A stretch of DNA of 59,304 nucleotides from Akkermansia muciniphila (lineage in GTDB: Bacteria > Verrucomicrobiota > Verrucomicrobiia > Verrucomicrobiales > Verrucomicrobiaceae), in NCBI GenBank assembly GCA_945863205.1, contig CAMAZK010000003.1:1-59304 (forward strand), in the 5' to 3' direction. The position numbers and the translations under genes are program-made. Position 1 is the first letter of the stretch. The number at the start of each line of letters is the position of its first letter. The notes beneath the pieces were generated by a model. The model worked only from the letters and a program-made list of their open reading frames with translations. It searched no databases and was not told the origin of the DNA. Positions 18,072 through 26,209 of this stretch are shown here, in pieces.

Positions 18072-19670
18072 TCAGGGCAGCAGTTCCTTGCCCTGGAGAA
18101 TCTTGCCGTTCGCCATCACGGCGGTGAATTTCCCACCGTTTCGCCGCGCCATCGCGTCCAGATCGCGCGCAGCGTCCGGCGTGCCCAGCGCCGTGGTGTG
18201 AATGATCGTGCGCTTTCCGCGGCTGTTCTCCTGGGTGATGGCGTCAATCCAGCCTTGTTCGTCATTGCTGTTTCCGTCCGTCATGAAGAAAATCACGTCC
18301 GGCTTCGGCGTGGCCCCCTTCAGGGCCATCATGAGACCGCTGCCCCAGTTCGTGCCACCCGGATTGTTCGCTGTGGCGATGATCTTTTTGCTCTTGCTGA
18401 TGTTGGCCCCGTTTGTGGCCAGATAGCTGTAGCGTGGAATGGTGACGTTCCGACTGCTCGCGGTGATCTCCCACTCGTAGTTGTTCAGCGCCCGCATGTC
18501 GTTGCTGTCCACCGTGTCATGCGGCCAGGCGAAGTCTGAGAAGAACAGAATCTGGTAGGCCGTGCCGGATGCCATCGCGCTGATGCTCTTGCTCAGTTCC
18601 TTCTTCAAAAGGTCAAAGCGGGACATCGAACTGCCGCCGACGTTCATCGAAGCAGACATCGAACCGGAGACATCCACCACGAACACCACATGCTTAGCCG
18701 TGGCCGTGTTGCCGAGGAAGGAAATCTTTCCCCCCGCCCCGCCGGTCGTGACTCCCGAGCCGAAAGAACCGAACGAGGTGCCGAGGTTCAGCTCGCTCGC
18801 CGTCGCTGCGAAATCGACCGCTGGCATGGCGATGTCACTGACGCCGGTGGACAGCATCGGAGATACCGAAGCCGCCATCGGGCTGGTCTGCGGCATCTCG
18901 GTCGTCACCTTTTTCCAGGACTCGTTTTCCAGTTCATCCACCGAGCTCGTGGCGACGATCTCCGGCGGTGTAAAATTCAGCATCGGCACATGCATCAGCA
19001 GCATGACCAGCGCCACCGCCACATGAAGTCCGATCGTGGCGATCAAGGCCCTCTTGCGGGCCTGCTTGATTTCCACGCTGTTGTCGGCGGGGATCGCTTC
19101 CGGCTCCTCCACGCTGCGCACGTTGTCAGCAGGACCATCGACTTCGGCGTCCTCCCGAGGACGCTCCTTCGCTACCGTCGCACGCTCCTGCGACAAAGGC
19201 GTGGAATCGGATCGGGAGCCGCCGCCCAGCGAAATGCGCGGCGTGCTGGGCGGCTGGATGTAAATCGGCGCCTCGGATTCAGGCTCTGGACGCGCAGCGG
19301 CACGCGCGACTGGCGCGATGATGGTCGGGACATCAATCCCCTCCGAATCGGCAAACGCCTGCCACAAGGCCCTTCCATCCTGGGATTCCCCGGACGAAGA
19401 CGCTGCTTCCGCCGCCGCGAGCGGAGCAGGTGGGGCGATGATCTGCGGCGGCTCCGGGCTGGGAACATCGCTCTGCAACTCGTCCGGCGCTGTCGGCGGA
19501 GACGGCTCGTCAGCATAGGGCTCCTCTTCATACGACTCCTCGCGCGGAGCCTCGTGGGCAGGCGCCGCGCCAGGCTTTTTGCCCCAGAGTTCGTCCTTGA
19601 CGGCATCCTTCTCGTCCGCCGAATCGACGGTGGGCAGAAAGCTAAAATCATCAGGGGAGTGCCGGGGCAT
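18072..19670 (-). CDS. Von Willebrand factor A domain membrane protein
   Basis: The 532-residue protein has a long Pro/Glu/Ala-rich acidic N-terminal region (about 1-200), one membrane segment at about residues 207-228 (ALIATIGLHVAVALVMLLMH), and a C-terminal von Willebrand A domain at about 325-530. The metal-ion-dependent adhesion site is intact: DVSGSMS near residue 335, then NPGGTNWGSGL and FMTDGNSNDEQGW. The layout, a charged Pro-rich cytoplasmic tail plus a single anchor, resembles TonB-like energy transducers joined to an extracytoplasmic VWA domain, but no TonB C-terminal domain is seen. The role may be adhesion or complex assembly at the envelope. It ends near maf and is probably monocistronic. 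Confidence 0.85.
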   Translation of the reverse strand: MPRHSPDDFSFLPTVDSADEKDAVKDELWGKKPGAAPAHEAPREESYEEEPYADEPSPPTAPDELQSDVPSPEPPQIIAPPAPLAAAEAASSSGESQDGRALWQAFADSEGIDVPTIIAPVARAAARPEPESEAPIYIQPPSTPRISLGGGSRSDSTPLSQERATVAKERPREDAEVDGPADNVRSVEEPEAIPADNSVEIKQARKRALIATIGLHVAVALVMLLMHVPMLNFTPPEIVATSSVDELENESWKKVTTEMPQTSPMAASVSPMLSTGVSDIAMPAVDFAATASELNLGTSFGSFGSGVTTGGAGGKISFLGNTATAKHVVFVVDVSGSMSASMNVGGSSMSRFDLLKKELSKSISAMASGTAYQILFFSDFAWPHDTVDSNDMRALNNYEWEITASSRNVTIPRYSYLATNGANISKSKKIIATANNPGGTNWGSGLMMALKGATPKPDVIFFMTDGNSNDEQGWIDAITQENSRGKRTIIHTTALGTPDAARDLDAMARRNGGKFTAVMANGKILQGKELLP

Positions 19671-19742
19671 AGGAGGCGGATAGTCGCGTCAAACGACCGT
19701 GGTTCAAGAACGTTTCCTGGCAGGCTCCCAACCGGAAGAAAA

Positions 19743-22085
19743 TCACCCCAGCACGTTCTCGCCCCGATTTTCCTTCTGGTGGATGGTCAAGGGCCAGCCG
19801 GGGAACTGATTCGTCGGCTTGCCGTCGGTCGCATCGATGAGGAAGCGGAAGGACTCGATGAAGTAGGTCTTTTTCACCGTGTCGAAGGTGATGAAACCGA
19901 AGCCGCTGGCCTTTTCGTGCGCTTTGTCATAGCGGTTCGGCGCCTTGCCGACCTCGGGATTGCCGACGCAATAGACGTAGGCCTTGTTGCCGAGGCCGTC
20001 GATGAATTCGCCGGTGTTCGGGTGGCCGTGCTTCGGACGATTCGTATGCGGCATGTTCATTTCATCTGGCCGCCACCAGCGCGGATAACCAGCGGCAATG
20101 GCGGGCGTGCAGAAAGACCAGTTGCTGTCGCGCTGCTTCTCCACGCCATACTGAGTCATCGTCGTGAGATGCTGGTCGCCATTGATGTGCAGCGCCATGG
20201 ACTCCCGCAAGATCTCGACGGCGCGATTGCGCGGCGTCTGCGGCCAGCTCCCGGAATCGAGATCGGCCTTCAGATACCCGTCGGGACCGCCGTGATGCGT
20301 CGCCACGTTGGCGAATACGGTCTGGCTCAGCACAGCTTTGAGCGAATGACCGCGCCAGTCTTTGCCCCACTTCTTGAGAAACTCCTCCTGCCGCTCGCCG
20401 AGCAGCACGAGGCCCGGTTTGTCGAGCACGGATGTGTCGAAGTTCTGATCTGGCACGTGATCGGCACGACCGCTGCCGGTATCGACCTTCTCCGGCCCGC
20501 TCTTCCACTGACGATCGGCGATGATTGCGAAACCGACGCCGCCATAGACCATGTCGCCATAATAAACGCTGATGTCCTGCAGGCAGGGCGTCGGATCATA
20601 TGCGTCCGGATGGTGCGCCACGTTCGTCTTGTGCACCACGTTCACCATCTTCGCCGGTTCGATGTAGCCGCCTTTCGAAGACGCACCGCTGTCGCCCACA
20701 TCCATCTTCTTGCCGCCCTCGCCCCAGATATTGCCCTGGAAGACATCGTGATCGTCCGGCAGGCAAAGCGTGGGCGCGTTGCGCATCACTTCACGGAAGG
20801 CCCAGCCGTGCTGGTAGAATTTGCGCAGATAATTGAGGATCGCAGGCTCGGCCGGTTCGCGGATGATGCCAAAGCCGCCGTGGTTCTCATAAATCTGGTC
20901 GCCGGAGAAGAAGACGAGATCGGGATCGAGCTTGAGCAGGTTCTCCGCCACGGGCGCATACGGGAAGCCGTAATCGTTCTGGCAGGTCAACGCCGCCATG
21001 CGCAGCGCCCGGCCTTCGGGATTCGCCTTGATCGTGCCGACCCACTCGTGCGGCGTCTCGCTGCCGTCGCTGTGTTTTTCGCGGTACACGAGCTTGTAGG
21101 GCGTCGCCTGCTTCTCATCCCACTTCGGAATGCGAAACGTCGCCACCCAGGCATCCGGATCGAGCTTCGCCGTGCCAAGCGACTTCCATGCACCGCCCTT
21201 CTTCACCTGCAATTCGACCACCTGGCTGTCCTTCGCGCCCATCGGGCCGGTGAGGGCGCTGATCTTCATCACAAAGCCTTCGTCCGTGCGCGAGTCGCTC
21301 AGCGAGTACATCGACCACAGGATCGGCCCGAACTGGTTCGCCGACGTGACGGTGAAAGCGTCGCCTTCCATCGTCCAGTTTTGAAACCGATAACGCCCCG
21401 CACCTGCGGCACCAGCCTTGCCTTTGCTCTTTTTCTTCGCCGCCCCCACCGCGCCGACGACGAAATTGTTCGCGATCGACACGTTGCCGAGAAGTTCGGC
21501 GGCATTGAACGAATGCGACACGCTTCCCAGCTCTGTGCCATCGACGGCATTCGCGGTCAGCGTCAGCACGCACTTGTCACCCTCAGGCGCACCTTTGAGA
21601 GTCAGCTTCACCTGTTTCAAAGCACCGCCTTCTTTGATCGCGGCGCTCTTCGGCCCCAGCACGAGCTGATCGCCCTGCCAACCGGCGTTGATGCCCTTTT
21701 GCACAAAGCAGTTGCTGCGGTGCTCGTTGAGTTCGCTGCGGATGCCGATGCGGAAACCCGCGCCACCGTCATTGTTCCCCACTTCGAGCCGCTTCAGAGT
21801 CACCGACATCGTGAACGCGCCGTTCTTCGTCACCTGATGCGTCAGCGAGTGCACGCTGCGACCGCCGCCCATGTTCAGGCACTCAGCGCCGCCTTCGCTC
21901 ACCCGCCAGTCCTCCATCGGATTCGCCCAGAAATCACCGCCGAGGAACACACGGTCATTGGTCTTCGCCCATGGGTCAGAGACCGCCGCCGGAGCCGCCA
22001 TAGCATGATTGCGGCCCGAAAAACCAGCGAGAGTTCCTGCCGTGATGAGTTTGAGTCCGGTGCGTCGGGAGATGTTCTTGTTCAT
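19743..22085 (-). CDS. PhoD-like alkaline phosphatase, Tat-exported
   Basis: The 780-residue product starts at the ATG at 22085 with a twin-arginine signal ([17 protein letters not shown]), so it should be exported folded. Residues about 35-270 look like a jelly-roll or lamin-G type module. The PhoD phosphatase domain begins near residue 330. Metal-binding positions are visible in [13 protein letters not shown] (about residue 393), [17 protein letters not shown] (about 444), and [15 protein letters not shown]. PhoD enzymes hydrolyse phosphodiesters and monoesters outside the cytoplasm, often to gain phosphate. No PHO box was identified. The added N-terminal module is typical of planctomycete and verrucomicrobial versions. 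Confidence 0.9.
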   Translation of the reverse strand: MNKNISRRTGLKLITAGTLAGFSGRNHAMAAPAAVSDPWAKTNDRVFLGGDFWANPMEDWRVSEGGAECLNMGGGRSVHSLTHQVTKNGAFTMSVTLKRLEVGNNDGGAGFRIGIRSELNEHRSNCFVQKGINAGWQGDQLVLGPKSAAIKEGGALKQVKLTLKGAPEGDKCVLTLTANAVDGTELGSVSHSFNAAELLGNVSIANNFVVGAVGAAKKKSKGKAGAAGAGRYRFQNWTMEGDAFTVTSANQFGPILWSMYSLSDSRTDEGFVMKISALTGPMGAKDSQVVELQVKKGGAWKSLGTAKLDPDAWVATFRIPKWDEKQATPYKLVYREKHSDGSETPHEWVGTIKANPEGRALRMAALTCQNDYGFPYAPVAENLLKLDPDLVFFSGDQIYENHGGFGIIREPAEPAILNYLRKFYQHGWAFREVMRNAPTLCLPDDHDVFQGNIWGEGGKKMDVGDSGASSKGGYIEPAKMVNVVHKTNVAHHPDAYDPTPCLQDISVYYGDMVYGGVGFAIIADRQWKSGPEKVDTGSGRADHVPDQNFDTSVLDKPGLVLLGERQEEFLKKWGKDWRGHSLKAVLSQTVFANVATHHGGPDGYLKADLDSGSWPQTPRNRAVEILRESMALHINGDQHLTTMTQYGVEKQRDSNWSFCTPAIAAGYPRWWRPDEMNMPHTNRPKHGHPNTGEFIDGLGNKAYVYCVGNPEVGKAPNRYDKAHEKASGFGFITFDTVKKTYFIESFRFLIDATDGKPTNQFPGWPLTIHQKENRGENVLG

Positions 22086-22207
22086 GAGCCCGATGCAACG
22101 TCGGCGAACACTCCCGACCATCACGGATTTCCGACTTTTTGGAGGTGCCTGTTTCCGTGAAGGCCGGAAGGATGGCGAGCCGCTCTAGGACAATGCAATC
22201 CAGAGCT

Positions 22208-23197
22208 TCACTGGAACTTCACGTCCACCTTCGGCAGCAGCGCCTTGATCTTGGCCTGCGTTTCGGGCGGATAGCCTTTGGGGCGGTTGACGAGCTTGAG
22301 TTCTTTGAGAAACGAGAACGCCGCCAACTGCGGCAGGCGCTCGTCCGGCAGTTGAAGCCCGCCGATTTCGAGTTGTTCGAGCTGCGTGAGATCCGCCGCG
22401 AGTTTCAGACCCTCGTCACTGAGATGTTCGCAGTGAGTGAGCGTCACACGCTTGAGCGTGGGGATGGCTTTGATCGCCGCGATGCCTTCCGGTGAGTCGA
22501 GGCCGTCGCCGAGCTGGAGGTATTCGAGCGGCAAGGTGGCGAGATTCTTCAAACAGGCCGCCGTGGCGTTCTTGGAGCCGATTTCGAGGCCTTTGAGCTT
22601 TTTGAGCTTCGCGAGATGCACCGCACCGGAGTCGGTGAATTTCGCGTGGGCGAGGCTGATGCTCTCCAGGTTCGGCAGATGATCGCAGAGTTCCTTCAAG
22701 CCCTCGTCGTCGATCGAACTGCCGCGGTGGCTGACCTTCTTGACCTTGGTCCAACCGTCACAGTTCGCATACGCACGTCCGGTCATCCCGGTGCCGACGA
22801 AGGAGAAGCTCTCGAGGTTCTTTAGCCCGGCAAGATGTTCATGCCCGACGTCCGTCAGCTTGCCGTTGTTGGTGAAGCGCAGCGTTTTGAGGCTCGTGAT
22901 CTTCCCGAGCGGCGCGATCCATTCGTCGTTGGCTTTCGTGGAAATGACGTTCAGCGACTCCAGTGTGGTGATGTGGCCGAGGTGCTCGAAAAAGGCCGCA
23001 TCATACGGATCGTTCTCGCGATGATCATGTGGTCCTGCACCTGGCACGGCCAGATCGACGAGCCGCAGGCTCTGCCCATCCTCCGTCTTCTCCACCTTGC
23101 CCTTCGCACCCTCCACAGCGCGAATGACGGCTTCAACGTGAGGATCGAGCGCGAAGGCGGAAACGGAGAGGAATGCGAGGAGGAGGGTGAGTTTCAT
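22208..23197 (-). CDS. Secreted leucine-rich repeat protein
   Basis: The 329-residue protein begins at the ATG at 23197 with a signal peptide (MKLTLLLAFLSVSAFA). The rest is a run of leucine-rich repeats of about 24-26 residues, with phrases such as LTDVGHEHLAGLKNLESFSF, LKELCDHLPNLESISLAHAK, LAKLKKLKGLEIGS and LSDEGLKLAADLTQLEQLEI, resembling the cysteine-containing/RNI-like LRR type. It ends PPETQAKIKALLPKVDVKF, a tail often seen in PVC-group LRR proteins. Likely role is protein binding at the cell surface or periplasm; the ligand is unknown. Confidence 0.85.
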   Translation of the reverse strand: MKLTLLLAFLSVSAFALDPHVEAVIRAVEGAKGKVEKTEDGQSLRLVDLAVPGAGPHDHRENDPYDAAFFEHLGHITTLESLNVISTKANDEWIAPLGKITSLKTLRFTNNGKLTDVGHEHLAGLKNLESFSFVGTGMTGRAYANCDGWTKVKKVSHRGSSIDDEGLKELCDHLPNLESISLAHAKFTDSGAVHLAKLKKLKGLEIGSKNATAACLKNLATLPLEYLQLGDGLDSPEGIAAIKAIPTLKRVTLTHCEHLSDEGLKLAADLTQLEQLEIGGLQLPDERLPQLAAFSFLKELKLVNRPKGYPPETQAKIKALLPKVDVKFQ

Positions 23198-23335
23198 GGC
23201 GGGCAGGCGGATGAGGGCAGACGAGGGGAGTCGGGGAATCATGAATCAGGCGGAAATCCTGGAGCACACAGGCTGAAGGCGCAGGCGCGGTTTATCAACT
23301 TTCTCCTGCAAGCTGGCTGAGGTGAGAAGTGCGGG

Positions 23336-23512
23336 CTAGCGCTCCTCCAGCGCTTCCGCAGCAATGAACCGGTAGATCGCGAAGGCTTCATCGAAGGTGC
23401 GCCGCGCATTCTCCGCCAGCGGCTGGCCCTCGACTTCGATCACTGACAACGGCTCTGCCGTAGCAGCGACGGAGAGCAGTGCGAACAGGGCGCAGAGTTT
23501 GTTCCCCGCCAT
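23336..23512 (-). CDS. Small exported protein or gene remnant
   Basis: A 58-residue frame starts at the ATG at 23512, 18 bases after the alpha/beta hydrolase stop. It opens with a plausible signal peptide (MAGNKLCALFALLSVAATA) followed by EPLSVIEVEGQPLAENARRT. The EVEGQPLA phrase recalls the start of longer secreted PVC-group proteins, so this may be the 5' remnant of a larger gene. The last codons (AEALEER) fall in an AGCGCT-type palindrome. I cannot assign a function. Confidence 0.45.
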   Translation of the reverse strand: MAGNKLCALFALLSVAATAEPLSVIEVEGQPLAENARRTFDEAFAIYRFIAAEALEER

Positions 23513-23530
23513 GAACTGGTGCAACTCGGG

Positions 23531-24787
23531 TCATGGACTGAATTTAACGGGCGTGCTCACCATCGCATCGCGTTCGTCGATGACGGTGATGAACCAGGTG
23601 TTGGCTTTGGCGGGTGGCTTGGGTGCGCTGATGGTGTTGCCGTTGATCGTGGCAGGAGTGGACTTCCAAGCGCGCTTCGAACGCAGGCCGGTGTCGGTGG
23701 TGTAGTTGAGTTCGGCTTTCTTCAAGGCGGTTGCGGATTCGCAGGTGACCTCGACTTGGTCGCCTTTGATCACGGGAGTTCCGGGATTCGGCAACGCTTT
23801 GCCGCCACGGCACTTGGAATCAATGAATAGCCCGATCTCCTGCGGCGCCCAGCCGGGGGGATGACCGTGCGGCATCTTCACCTGAATGCGGATGTGCTTT
23901 TCGCCGGGGACGGCGTTGTAGCTCTTCATGTAGCTGTCGAGCACGTAGTGGACGTCGTTCGTGCCGTTGACGAACATGATCGGCACGCGGCAACGTGGCA
24001 GCAGGCTGCCGGGATCGTATTCCTTCACCCACTTCGCGCGGTGCTCGGGGTCCAGCTTGTCGATGCTGGGCTTCTGCACGGACTCGCCTTCGTGGAGAAA
24101 GCCGCAGCCATAGACGGGCACGGCGGCCTTGAAGCGATCATCGAGCGAGGCGACGAGGCAGGTGGTGTAGCCGCCCCAACTGATGCCGGTGACGGCGGTG
24201 TGCTCCGCATCGACCTCCGGGAAGCTGCGCAGAAGGGTATGCGCGCGCATCACGCTGGCGGCGGCGTGGAACGGCCAGTCGTCGCTCGTGTCCGGGGTGA
24301 GCACGCAGTCGAATTTCTCCGGATGACCGTGTGCCGGGCCGCCGTTCGGCAGGCGCGTGCGGGTGCCGCGATGTCCGTTGCCGATGGCCATCCCGGTTTT
24401 CGGATCGAACTCGGGATCGGGCGGACGCGAGCCGTTCAAATCCATCGCAATGGCTGCGTAGCCACGTTTTGCCCACAGATGCACCCAGTCGGCAAAGGCC
24501 GTGCCGCCGCCGCCATGGATGAGCACGACACCGGGGAACTTCGCGCCCGGCTTGGCTTCGCCAATCGTGATGGGCGAGGCATAAAACGCGAACACCTCGG
24601 TGTTGTGGCCCTGATACTTTTCGCCCGCATACGTCAGCGAATGAACCGGCTGATCCTGCCGCACCCACTTTATGGCGGGCACGTTACTTTTGAGTGCATC
24701 GAGATCCCACGGGCCGACATTTTCGGCAAGGAGCGAAGGACAGAGGGAGGAGAGGGAGAGGGCGGTCGCGAGGATCGGTGACTTCAT
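23531..24787 (-). CDS. Secreted alpha/beta hydrolase (acetyl-xylan-esterase/dienelactone-hydrolase type)
   Basis: The 418-residue product starts at the ATG at 24787 with a signal peptide (MKSPILATALSLSSLCPSLLA). The hydrolase core shows PGVVLIHGGGGTAFADW for the oxyanion region, GISWGG with the nucleophile serine near residue 200, the acid in VNGTNDVHYVLDSY near residue 275, and the catalytic histidine in MPHGHPPGW near residue 306. Residues about 330-418 form a beta-rich tail that looks like an immunoglobulin-type domain. These secreted esterases often deacetylate plant polysaccharides, consistent with a carbohydrate-degrading lifestyle, but the substrate is inferred. Confidence 0.85.
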   Translation of the reverse strand: MKSPILATALSLSSLCPSLLAENVGPWDLDALKSNVPAIKWVRQDQPVHSLTYAGEKYQGHNTEVFAFYASPITIGEAKPGAKFPGVVLIHGGGGTAFADWVHLWAKRGYAAIAMDLNGSRPPDPEFDPKTGMAIGNGHRGTRTRLPNGGPAHGHPEKFDCVLTPDTSDDWPFHAAASVMRAHTLLRSFPEVDAEHTAVTGISWGGYTTCLVASLDDRFKAAVPVYGCGFLHEGESVQKPSIDKLDPEHRAKWVKEYDPGSLLPRCRVPIMFVNGTNDVHYVLDSYMKSYNAVPGEKHIRIQVKMPHGHPPGWAPQEIGLFIDSKCRGGKALPNPGTPVIKGDQVEVTCESATALKKAELNYTTDTGLRSKRAWKSTPATINGNTISAPKPPAKANTWFITVIDERDAMVSTPVKFSP

Positions 24788-24928
24788 GGCGGACCAGAAA
24801 ACGCAGCCACATGGAGAATTCAGCGTCTTTTTTGAGCATCCATCACCGTACAAACAAGACCGCCGCCGCAAGTGACACCAGGCACTCGCGACGGCGGCTG
24901 TTGAGGACAACGGAGAGATGGACCGCTC

Positions 24929-25525
24929 TCAGTTGGCCTTCCTCGGACGACCAAGCACGTCATCCTTCGTCGTGAGGGCGACGGCGACGACCTGGTCGAT
25001 GAGATCCTGGCTGATTTTCAGATCCTTCAGCGTGTTGACGAGGTTTTCGGCGATGGCGTTGAAGTGAACCTCGGTGAGGCCCATGCCTTCGTGGGCTTTG
25101 CGCATGTCCTTGCCGGTCCAGGGAAGCGGACCGCCAAAGGCTGCGGAAAGGAATTCCTTCTGCTTCCGGCGCTGCTTGTCCATGCTCACATCATCAAAGA
25201 AATGCTTCACGCGGTCATCGGCCAGCACTTTGACGTAGAAGGCATCGACAGCGGCTTCCATGGCGGCCTTGCCACCGATTTTTTGATACAGGCTGTCCTC
25301 ACGGGCCTTCAGCCACTTGGTTTTGCAGGCTTCCTTGGCGAAGGACCACTTCCGGCCCTCGTATTCGGCGGTGATGGCGGGATCGACGGGCTTGCCGTTG
25401 ACGGGGCAGACGGTGTTCGTGGCCGTTTCGCTGGCGACGGCGGCCGGATCGGCGGCCAGCGCGGCATTCACGAGCAGGGTCATCACGGCAGTGATGGTGG
25501 CGAGGGCGGAGAGGATGAGTTTCAT
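24929..25525 (-). CDS. Exported YHS-truncated hemoglobin (group I) fusion
   Basis: The 198-residue product has a signal peptide of about 24 residues ending NAALA, then a YHS-like metal-binding segment at residues 37-73 (CPVNGKPVD, later WSFAKEACKTKW, with C39 and C66). A group I truncated hemoglobin covers residues 77-190. Globin hallmarks are SLYQKIGG, the B9-B10 pair F95-Y96, a proximal histidine at H144 in MRKAHEGMGLTE, and the glycine motifs. Group I truncated globins oxidise nitric oxide to nitrate or bind O2; here the protein should act outside the cytoplasm. It is divergent from the group III globin and preceded by an NsrR-like palindrome, both pointing to NO stress. Confidence 0.88.
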   Translation of the reverse strand: MKLILSALATITAVMTLLVNAALAADPAAVASETATNTVCPVNGKPVDPAITAEYEGRKWSFAKEACKTKWLKAREDSLYQKIGGKAAMEAAVDAFYVKVLADDRVKHFFDDVSMDKQRRKQKEFLSAAFGGPLPWTGKDMRKAHEGMGLTEVHFNAIAENLVNTLKDLKISQDLIDQVVAVALTTKDDVLGRPRKAN

Positions 25526-25545
25526 GGTTGGTTGGACCTATTAAT

Positions 25546-25568
25546 AAGTTGCATGGCTGATGCATCAA
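25546..25568. promoter_or_regulatory. NsrR-like palindromic operator, copy 1
   Basis: Half-sites AAGTTGCAT and ATGCATCAA are separated by five bases, matching the known NsrR layout (AAGATGCAT, five bases, ATGCATCTT) except at the last two positions. It lies 20 bases upstream of the exported globin start, where a repressor would block transcription. NsrR is an Rrf2-family NO sensor with an iron-sulfur cluster. No nsrR gene is in the window, so the regulator is inferred from the site alone. Confidence 0.5.
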
Positions 25569-25669
25569 TGCGCCGATCCTGCGTAGCAGTGCGCGGAGTT
25601 TGCGGGCCGATCATCGGGCCAATACCGGCGCACAAGGGCACAGAAACGGTGGAGCGACTTCCGCCTCAA

Positions 25670-25692
25670 TAGTTGCATGGTGCGTGCATGTT
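25670..25692. promoter_or_regulatory. NsrR-like palindromic operator, copy 2
   Basis: Half-sites TAGTTGCAT and GTGCATGTT are separated by five bases, the same spacing as copy 1, with one and two departures from the NsrR consensus. It overlaps the ATG of the group III globin gene, an unusual place that could still block transcription if the start of the message is very close. Confidence 0.4.
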
Positions 25693-26149
25693 TGACGACA
25701 AACCCGACATCCAAGGCCGCACTGAGATCGAGACGCTCGTGAACGCGTTCTACGATCGCGTGCGTGAAGACGAGGTGCTCGGCTTCATCTTCAACAAAGT
25801 CGCACAGACGAACTGGGAGACGCATCTGCCGAAGATGTATGCCTTCTGGGAGACGGTGCTCTTCCGCAGCGGAGGCTACCTTGGAAACCCAATCGCCGCG
25901 CATGCGAAGCTCGTGCCGCAGACGGCGATGGGGCGTGCGCAGTTCGATCACTGGCTCGCGCTCTTTCGAGCGACGGTGGACGATCTCTTTGCCGGTGAAA
26001 AAGCAGACCACATCAAACGCTGCGCGGAAGACATGGCGAACGTGATCTACAGCAAGATCAACGCCGTGCCCGATCCGCGCTTCGATCCTGCCAACCTGAC
26101 GCCGGAACAACGCGAGCGTTATGCGCGTTACAAGCAATCCGTAGCATAG
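25688..26149 (+). CDS. Group III truncated hemoglobin
   Basis: The 153-residue product starts at the ATG at 25688 (an in-frame TTG lies 15 bases earlier). It matches group III truncated globins: LVNAFYDRVREDEVLGFIFN, WETHLPKMYAFWETVLF, a histidine in IAAHAKLVPQ that is the likely proximal ligand, and FDHWLALFRATVDDLFAGEK. These globins are cytoplasmic and linked to NO or microaerobic metabolism. The stop codon lies inside a long palindrome, and nnrS follows 60 bases later on the same strand, so the two probably form a unit with the palindrome between them. Confidence 0.92.
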   Translation: MFDDKPDIQGRTEIETLVNAFYDRVREDEVLGFIFNKVAQTNWETHLPKMYAFWETVLFRSGGYLGNPIAAHAKLVPQTAMGRAQFDHWLALFRATVDDLFAGEKADHIKRCAEDMANVIYSKINAVPDPRFDPANLTPEQRERYARYKQSVA

Positions 26150-26207
26150 GCTTTCTAGCCTGTGCCTCACCGACCGCGTCCAACACAGGCTAGAAAGCCT
26201 ATGCTAC
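26141..26207. repeat. REPIN-like inverted pair of GTAG hairpins
   Basis: Two 24-base arms, 26141-26164 and 26184-26207, are perfect reverse complements around a 19-base loop. Each arm is itself GTAG followed by a hairpin: CATAGGCT, TTCT, AGCCTGTG (one T-G wobble). GTAG plus stem-loop is the layout of REP sequences mobilised by RAYT transposases, and an inverted pair is a REPIN. The left arm contains the globin stop codon; the right arm ends just before the nnrS ATG, so it could stabilise or separate the two messages. Confidence 0.75.
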
Positions 26208-26209
26208 TC

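Noticed and set aside
18690..22160. Very long open frame on the plus strand opposite the VWA and PhoD genes
   Set aside because: Its translation is Arg/His-rich low-quality sequence without domains, while the minus strand carries clear VWA and PhoD motifs; it is an antisense shadow of high-GC genes.
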